Shown piece by piece: positions 6,215 through 11,036 of a stretch of DNA of 11,036 bases. Numbering within the stretch: position 1 is the first letter of the stretch; every line of letters starts with the position of its first letter. The DNA comes from an uncultured Prevotella sp. (lineage in GTDB: Bacteria; Bacteroidota; Bacteroidia; Bacteroidales; Bacteroidaceae). The stretch lies in assembly GCA_937874345.1 (NCBI GenBank), contig CALNBT010000097.1:1-11036 (forward strand), given 5' to 3'. The notes under the pieces were generated by a model. The model worked only from the letters and a program-made list of their open reading frames with translations. It was not told the origin of the DNA and did no database searches. The translations under genes and the position numbers were made by a program.

Positions 6215-7516
6215 TTATTCAAATTTTCGGTTGTCGATCACTCTGTTACTCTTATTCTGGCTTCGTTCGAGAGACCCCGATGGCATTAGTTGAACTTTAG
6301 CCCGAATGCTCAGCACACTTTTCAGTTGGTGAGCCAATAGATTTTCGAGTTCAGCAAGTTGTCCCATATCTCCCTTGAAGTAATCATTCCTTAGTTCAGC
6401 CTGAACTTTCAGCGTATCAAGATTATCCACACGGTCGATGATCAACTGGTATTGGGGTTCGAATTCCTTCATGCTCAAGATGACACTCTCTATCTGTGAT
6501 GGGAAGACATTGATACCTCTGATAATCAGCATATCGTCGCTACGTCCTAAAATACGGCTCATTCTCACAGAAGTTCTACCGCAAGCGCAGACCGTATGAT
6601 CTAGTTTGCAAAGGTCACGTGTACGATATCGAAGCAAAGGCATCCCCCCCTTGGTCAGGGTTGTGAAGACAAGCTCACCCGTTGTACCGTCCTGTACCGA
6701 TTCAAACGTATCGGGATTGATGACTTCAGGAAAGAAATGGTCTTCGTTGATATGCGAACCATTCTTACATTCGCATTCATAGCTGACACTAGGTCCCATA
6801 ATTTCACTCAATCCATAGATGTTATATGCATTCAGATGCAATCTACTTTCAATTTCTTTTCGCATGTTTTCAGTCCAAGGCTCAGCACCAAATGCACCTA
6901 TACGCAGTTTAAGGCTCTTGATATCTATTCCCATCTTCTCCATTGTTTCCGCTAAATGCAAAGCGTATGATGGAGTACAAGCGATACCAGTAATGCCCAA
7001 ATCACTAATGAGTCTCACGTGTTTTTCTGTATTTCCTGTTGAGGCTGGTACGACAGACGCACCAAGATTTTCAACACCATAATGTGCACCGAGACCACCA
7101 GTAAATAGACCATACCCATATGCTACCGAGAAAGTATCGTCACGAGTCACGCCAAAAGCTGTGAGACTCCGTGACATGCATTCACTCCACACGCCGATAT
7201 CCTTTCGGGTATAGCCTACAATCGTTGGTTTTCCCGTAGTACCAGTAGAGGCATGTATACGTACAATTTCGCTTTGTGGGGCTGCTTGAAGGCCATAAGG
7301 ATAATTGTCTCGCAAGTCTTGCTTGGTAGTAAAAGGCAATTTGTGTATGTCTTCTATGGTGTTGATATCATCGGGAGTAACATTCATTTCCTGCATTTTA
7401 TTGCGGTAGAAAGGCACGTTGTGGTAAACATATTCCACAATTTTATGCAAACGCTTTCCTTGTAGTGCCTGCATCTGGTCGCGACTCATAGACTCCTTGG
7501 TTGGATTCCAAATCAT
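6215..7516 (-). CDS. paaK: Phenylacetate-CoA ligase family protein, first copy (AMP-forming aryl-CoA synthetase)
   Basis: This 433-residue PaaK-type acyl-adenylate-forming ligase is full length for the family. The phosphate loop is ASTGTTGKPT (89-98) with the usual Lys; other motifs are YNIYGLSEIMGP (231-242), YRTRDL (297-302), GRSDDM (324-329) and a C-terminal ERSQNKSNRV with Lys K422 in the catalytic position. C248, H255, C310 and C312 form a possible metal site shared with its neighbour. It is expected in the cytoplasm and interconverts an arylacetate and its CoA ester. It lies 28 bases after the aminotransferase gene and one base before the second ligase, so the two are probably co-translated. 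Next to IorAB it would either release arylacetate with ATP formation or activate imported arylacetate for reductive carboxylation. From memory, Bacteroides thetaiotaomicron BT_0428 is a structurally solved relative; the exact substrate is not established here. Confidence 0.94.
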   Translation of the reverse strand: MIWNPTKESMSRDQMQALQGKRLHKIVEYVYHNVPFYRNKMQEMNVTPDDINTIEDIHKLPFTTKQDLRDNYPYGLQAAPQSEIVRIHASTGTTGKPTIVGYTRKDIGVWSECMSRSLTAFGVTRDDTFSVAYGYGLFTGGLGAHYGVENLGASVVPASTGNTEKHVRLISDLGITGIACTPSYALHLAETMEKMGIDIKSLKLRIGAFGAEPWTENMRKEIESRLHLNAYNIYGLSEIMGPSVSYECECKNGSHINEDHFFPEVINPDTFESVQDGTTGELVFTTLTKGGMPLLRYRTRDLCKLDHTVCACGRTSVRMSRILGRSDDMLIIRGINVFPSQIESVILSMKEFEPQYQLIIDRVDNLDTLKVQAELRNDYFKGDMGQLAELENLLAHQLKSVLSIRAKVQLMPSGSLERSQNKSNRVIDNRKFE

Positions 7517-7544
7517 TTTATTCGGTTGTTGGATAGTTATTTAT

Positions 7545-8858
7545 CTAATTATACATGTGATCGGCATGGAAAGCGCGCATTCGTTCCTCCATCGCTGGGT
7601 AGAGGTCATTTCGCATTCGGCTCACACATGCCCTCACACCTTGCTGTTTACTGCCCGTTGTTGAAAGCGATATGCTGCTGACACCATAATACATCAATTC
7701 TTTCAGCAGTTCTCCTCCAGTCAGATGGTCATATCCGATGGTAAAGAAAAAGCCGTCACCAACTTGTTGGCTCACATCATGATCATACACTATATGAAAC
7801 CCATTGTCGGTAAATATCTTCTTCATCTTTGAGGCTCGAAGCTCGTATTCGCGGGTATCTTCAACAAAATTGATCTTTCCTTCACATGAAAGCTTTAACA
7901 TCTCTGCATAGCCGTATTGCGTTGAGGCAGTACAGCCGCTGGTAATCATGTATAAGATGGATGCAATAAAGGTAGGACCGAATAATCCTGTATTATGATA
8001 GCGCGCTGTAAAAGCCTCGAAGTAACGCTCATAGAGTTTGTCGCTGATACAAGTCAAAGCTATTCGCTGACCGGCATAACTGAAAATTTTTGATGCTGAA
8101 AGCATCAACATGTAGTTGTCGGTGTAGCGAGCGACAGTAGGAACATAAGGAGGTTCATAGGGATGCCCCAAGTCTTTGCGGTAGTCCATGCAGAAATAGG
8201 CCAGATCTTCAGTGACGATAGCATCGTATTTTGTTGCCAATTCGCCGATGATCTGCAATTCGGTTTCCTCCAAACAAATCCAAGCCGGATTGTTCGGATT
8301 TGAATAAACGATTGCTGCAATGTCTCCTTCTTTGAGTTCTTCCTCTAGTTTCACGCGCAATTTTTCACCACGATAAGGAAAAATATCAAACTCTTTCCAT
8401 TCAATGCCAAGAACACGGAGTTGGGATTTCTGAATGGGAAATCCCGGGTCGATGAATAATATCTTGTCTTTTTCCGGAATACGTTGCGAGCATGCGATGA
8501 ATGAGGCAAATGATCCGGCAACTGAACCTGTTGTAGGTACACACGAGCGGGGTGTGATGTCAATATCGATAAAGGCTTTTACAAAGTCTGATGCAGCCTG
8601 CTTGAGTTCAGGGACGCCAGCTGCAGCTGGATATTGAGATCCGATTCCGCTGTCCAGCGCTTTCTTTTCAGCTTCTACACCATAATGGTTGATGGGCAGG
8701 CCCGGTGACCCTTGGTCCATGCGGATGAAAGGAATACCGGTTTTTTTCTCCAAATATTGTGCTACAAGTAATACTTCTCCAATCGAGGCAGTGCTCAAAT
8801 CGGCAACGTGCATTTTCTCACAGGCTTCTTCAACCAATGCTTCTTCAAATATTTTCAT
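7545..8858 (-). CDS. PLP-dependent class I/II aminotransferase (probable aromatic amino acid aminotransferase)
   Basis: This 437-residue fold-type I aminotransferase shows NPNNP (187-191), EDLAY (217-221, D218 contacting the PLP ring nitrogen), SASKIFSYAGQR (254-265, with K257 the Schiff-base Lys) and GVRACVSR near 407-414, where R409 probably binds the substrate carboxylate. SQYPAAAGVPELK (74-86) is the usual substrate/cofactor loop region. It sits 5 bases after iorB and 28 before the first ligase, inside the operon. Family alone gives only an aminotransferase; the choice of Phe, Tyr or Trp as substrate, yielding phenyl-, hydroxyphenyl- or indolepyruvate for IorAB, is inferred from context. 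The ATG at 8858 follows closely after the iorB stop with no Shine-Dalgarno, normal for the phylum. Alanine or aspartate transamination is the main alternative. Confidence 0.9.
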   Translation of the reverse strand: MKIFEEALVEEACEKMHVADLSTASIGEVLLVAQYLEKKTGIPFIRMDQGSPGLPINHYGVEAEKKALDSGIGSQYPAAAGVPELKQAASDFVKAFIDIDITPRSCVPTTGSVAGSFASFIACSQRIPEKDKILFIDPGFPIQKSQLRVLGIEWKEFDIFPYRGEKLRVKLEEELKEGDIAAIVYSNPNNPAWICLEETELQIIGELATKYDAIVTEDLAYFCMDYRKDLGHPYEPPYVPTVARYTDNYMLMLSASKIFSYAGQRIALTCISDKLYERYFEAFTARYHNTGLFGPTFIASILYMITSGCTASTQYGYAEMLKLSCEGKINFVEDTREYELRASKMKKIFTDNGFHIVYDHDVSQQVGDGFFFTIGYDHLTGGELLKELMYYGVSSISLSTTGSKQQGVRACVSRMRNDLYPAMEERMRAFHADHMYN

Positions 8859-8863
8859 ATCTG

Positions 8864-9439
8864 CTATTTTACCGCATTCAAACCAAGATCAAAGGCAATG
8901 AGATTGTCGTTTACAACCTTTTCGCCTTTTCTGGCAAACACTCTACCGATCGCTGAACGCAATTGTTCAACACTGATAATTCCGATATAAGGGGCTGCCA
9001 TGCCCAAAAGAACCATGTTCGCTCCACGTGGAAGCTTGTTTTCTTTCGCAATATCGTCAATATGGGCTAATTTCACATGAGGAAGAGCCGATAGTTCTGC
9101 CAATAGATCTTCTGTGTCGGGATAGTTTGGAATGTTGATAAAAGGATTTGATGAAGTAATCATCCAGCCATCCTTATCCAGGTAAGTTAGGTATCTCAAG
9201 GCTTCCATTGGTTCCATGGCTATGATGAGATCGGCTCCGCCCTGAGTAAGCAAGTCACTGTATATTGGTTCTGTACTTAAACGCAGGTTACTTTGCACGT
9301 CGCCGCCGCGTTGGCTCATGCCGTGTACTTCGGCTTGTTTTAAATTGATGCCGGCTTCGGTTGCGGCTTCTCCGATGATAGTGGCTATCGAGAGGATACC
9401 CTGTCCTCCAACGCCCGAAAGGATAATGTCTTTTTTCAT
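8864..9439 (-). CDS. iorB: Indolepyruvate:ferredoxin oxidoreductase subunit beta
   Basis: This 191-residue protein matches the usual size of IorB, the gamma-domain subunit of the two-subunit 2-oxoacid:ferredoxin oxidoreductases. It begins with a glycine-rich motif GVGGQG (9-14) and carries the family block EVHGMSQRGGDVQS (37-50). With IorA it converts arylpyruvates plus CoA to arylacetyl-CoA, CO2 and reduced ferredoxin, reversibly, in the cytoplasm. Its ATG overlaps the iorA stop by 4 bases (ATGA), indicating translational coupling and 1:1 assembly. It contains no cysteine cluster, as expected for this subunit. A general 2-oxoacid oxidoreductase gamma subunit is the alternative, but the two-gene arrangement with an IorA-type partner argues for IOR. 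Confidence 0.94.
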   Translation of the reverse strand: MKKDIILSGVGGQGILSIATIIGEAATEAGINLKQAEVHGMSQRGGDVQSNLRLSTEPIYSDLLTQGGADLIIAMEPMEALRYLTYLDKDGWMITSSNPFINIPNYPDTEDLLAELSALPHVKLAHIDDIAKENKLPRGANMVLLGMAAPYIGIISVEQLRSAIGRVFARKGEKVVNDNLIAFDLGLNAVK

Positions 9440-11034
9440 TTCTTCTCTGCTTGTTTACTGCGTACTTTACGACCCAATGTCTGAATACACTCACGGCGTG
9501 GAATAATGACTGACACGCCCTTATAGTTGATTTCTTCGCGGATGACCTTCACGATCTCATCCATGTTCTTTGGAAGGGGAATGACTACACGCACATGTTT
9601 GGGCTCAACACCTAAACCAATGCAAATCTGTTCGAACTTATTTGTACCAGCAGAATCCTGTCCCCCCGTCATCGCTGTGGTCAGGTTGTCTGAAATCACC
9701 ACAGTGATGTTGGCATTTTCATTGACGGCATCCAACAATCCAGTCATACCCGAATGGGTGAACGTTGAATCACCGATGATAGCAATAGATGGGAATATAC
9801 CTGCATCGGCTGCACCCTTTGCCATGGTTATCGAGGCGCCCATGTCCACACAACTCGCCAAAGCCTTGAATGGAGGAAGGGCTCCCAATGTATAACATCC
9901 GATATCTCCGAAAATACGGTAGTTAGGATATTCAGCAGCAACGGCGTTCAGGGCGTCGTATACGTCACGGTGTCCACAACCTGGGCAGAGTGCGGGTGGT
10001 CTGGGAGATACATTTTGTGCAGCAACAAAGGTGGGTTCTATCTTGATTCCCAAGGCAGCGGCAACGCTGTCTGGCGTCAATTCGCCGGTTCTCGGCAGTC
10101 GGCCATCAAGTCTTCCGTGGATGGGATAGCCCGCACCAAGTATTCCACGAATCTGTTCTTCTACAAAAGGCTGCCCGTCTTCGATAATGATCAGCTCTTC
10201 GCAGTGTGCGGCCAAGGTCTTGATTTGTGCCTCGGGCAATGGATATTGTGATATCTTCAACACAGCAGCGGCTTTGGGAGCATATTCTTTTACATAATTA
10301 TACCCGATACCGCAGGCAATGATTCCCAGTTTTCTATCTTCAGAAAGTTCTAATCTGTTATATGGTGATTCTTCAGATTCCTTCAGAATCTCGGTTTGTT
10401 TATCGATCAGCTCTACATAACGTTTGCGAGCAATACCTGGCAACAAGACCCAATCGCGACCCAAATAGGGGTTCAGGGCATTCTGTTCAATCTGCTCATG
10501 CTCTTCAACGGCGGCGCGCGAGTGAGCCAAACGGGTGACAATGCGCATGACTACGGGCAACTTGATTGCTTCTGAAAATGCATAAGCCTGACTCATCATA
10601 TCATAAACTTCTTGCTGGTTGGAGGGCTCGAAAAGTGGAACCATGGCAAATTTGGCATAAAACCGTGTGTCTTGCTCGTTTTGTGAGGAGTGCATGGACG
10701 GATCATCAGCCACCAATACGATTAAACCACCATTTACACCTGTGATGGCTGAGTTGACAAAGGCATCGGCAGCCACATTCATACCAACGTGTTTCATGCA
10801 TACCAAAGCGCGCTTGCCGGCATACGACATGCCCAAAGCAGCTTCCATCGCCGTTTTTTCGTTGGTGCACCACTTGCTTCTGATACCCTTTTTGCGTGCC
10901 AATTCGTTGTTCTGAATAAACTCAGTGATTTCGGTAGACGGAGTTCCCGGGTATGCGTATACACCCGAGAGACCTGCGTGGATGGCTCCCAACGCCAATG
11001 CTTCGTCGCCTAGCAGTAATTTTTTGTTGGCCAT
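9436..11034 (-). CDS. iorA: Indolepyruvate:ferredoxin oxidoreductase subunit alpha, without C-terminal ferredoxin domain
   Basis: This is the large subunit of indolepyruvate (arylpyruvate) oxidoreductase, a thiamine-diphosphate enzyme. The N-terminal pyrimidine-binding domain has the IorA signature GDEALALGAIHAG (9-21) and AYPGTPSTEI (27-36). A middle transketolase C-like domain (about 235-330) is followed by the TPP domain with CPGCGH (350-355), C380 and GDSTFTHSGMTGLLDAVNEN (421-440). C350, C353 and C380, possibly with C471, resemble the ligands of the proximal [4Fe-4S] cluster of this superfamily. The protein has 532 residues and stops soon after PRREC (512-516), roughly where longer archaeal IorA proteins continue into a two-cluster ferredoxin domain of about 100 residues; that domain is absent here with no sign of frameshift. 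The ATG at 11034 is two bases from the window edge, so the promoter and any in-frame extension cannot be seen. It is the first visible gene of the operon. Confidence 0.94.
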   Translation of the reverse strand: MANKKLLLGDEALALGAIHAGLSGVYAYPGTPSTEITEFIQNNELARKKGIRSKWCTNEKTAMEAALGMSYAGKRALVCMKHVGMNVAADAFVNSAITGVNGGLIVLVADDPSMHSSQNEQDTRFYAKFAMVPLFEPSNQQEVYDMMSQAYAFSEAIKLPVVMRIVTRLAHSRAAVEEHEQIEQNALNPYLGRDWVLLPGIARKRYVELIDKQTEILKESEESPYNRLELSEDRKLGIIACGIGYNYVKEYAPKAAAVLKISQYPLPEAQIKTLAAHCEELIIIEDGQPFVEEQIRGILGAGYPIHGRLDGRLPRTGELTPDSVAAALGIKIEPTFVAAQNVSPRPPALCPGCGHRDVYDALNAVAAEYPNYRIFGDIGCYTLGALPPFKALASCVDMGASITMAKGAADAGIFPSIAIIGDSTFTHSGMTGLLDAVNENANITVVISDNLTTAMTGGQDSAGTNKFEQICIGLGVEPKHVRVVIPLPKNMDEIVKVIREEINYKGVSVIIPRRECIQTLGRKVRSKQAEKK

Positions 11035-11036
11035 AT

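Overview
The window looks like chromosomal DNA from a Bacteroidetes bacterium, most likely order Bacteroidales (Bacteroides, Prevotella or Parabacteroides type; genus not resolvable from sequence alone). Reasons: two promoters match the Bacteroidetes -33/-7 consensus (TTTG, 19-20 bases, TAnnTTTG); start codons lack Shine-Dalgarno sequences; there is a secreted GH92 mannosidase; and a BlaI-type repressor is paired with an M56 membrane peptidase. I see no mobile element, CRISPR array, tRNA, rRNA or phage gene.

Left part (1-1500, minus strand): a two-gene sensing cassette. A BlaI/MecI-family repressor is followed, with a 1-base stop/start overlap (TAATG), by a BlaR1-like M56 zinc peptidase that runs off the left edge. 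Upstream of the repressor, a 16-bp palindrome occupies the spacer of a well-formed promoter, which strongly suggests autorepression.

Middle (1440-4400): a 512-base AT-rich intergenic region carries the two divergent promoters and some unexplained hairpins and repeats. It is followed by a monocistronic, exported GH92 alpha-mannosidase that ends at a strong hairpin. No SusC/SusD pair or other glycosidase lies next to it in the window.

Right part (4453-11034, minus strand): a tight six-gene cluster converging on the mannosidase. In transcription order it encodes indolepyruvate:ferredoxin oxidoreductase alpha (iorA) and beta (iorB), a class I/II PLP aminotransferase, two tandem PaaK-type aryl-CoA ligases, and a small protein with two ACT domains. 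Gene spacings run from a 4-base overlap to 28 bases, so it is very probably one operon whose promoter lies beyond the right edge. The genes make a complete reversible path: aromatic amino acid <-> arylpyruvate (aminotransferase) <-> arylacetyl-CoA (IorAB) <-> arylacetate (PaaK ligases), with the ACT protein as a likely amino-acid sensor. It could run catabolically, excreting phenylacetate or indoleacetate with ATP and reduced ferredoxin gain. It could also run reductively, rebuilding Phe, Trp or Tyr from scavenged aryl acids, as classically described for rumen Bacteroides/Prevotella. Direction cannot be decided from sequence.

Nothing here is clearly a wholly new system. The points most worth a second look are the operon as an aryl-acid/amino-acid module with two diverged ligases, the IorA without a C-terminal ferredoxin domain, and the operator-in-promoter arrangement of the BlaI gene.
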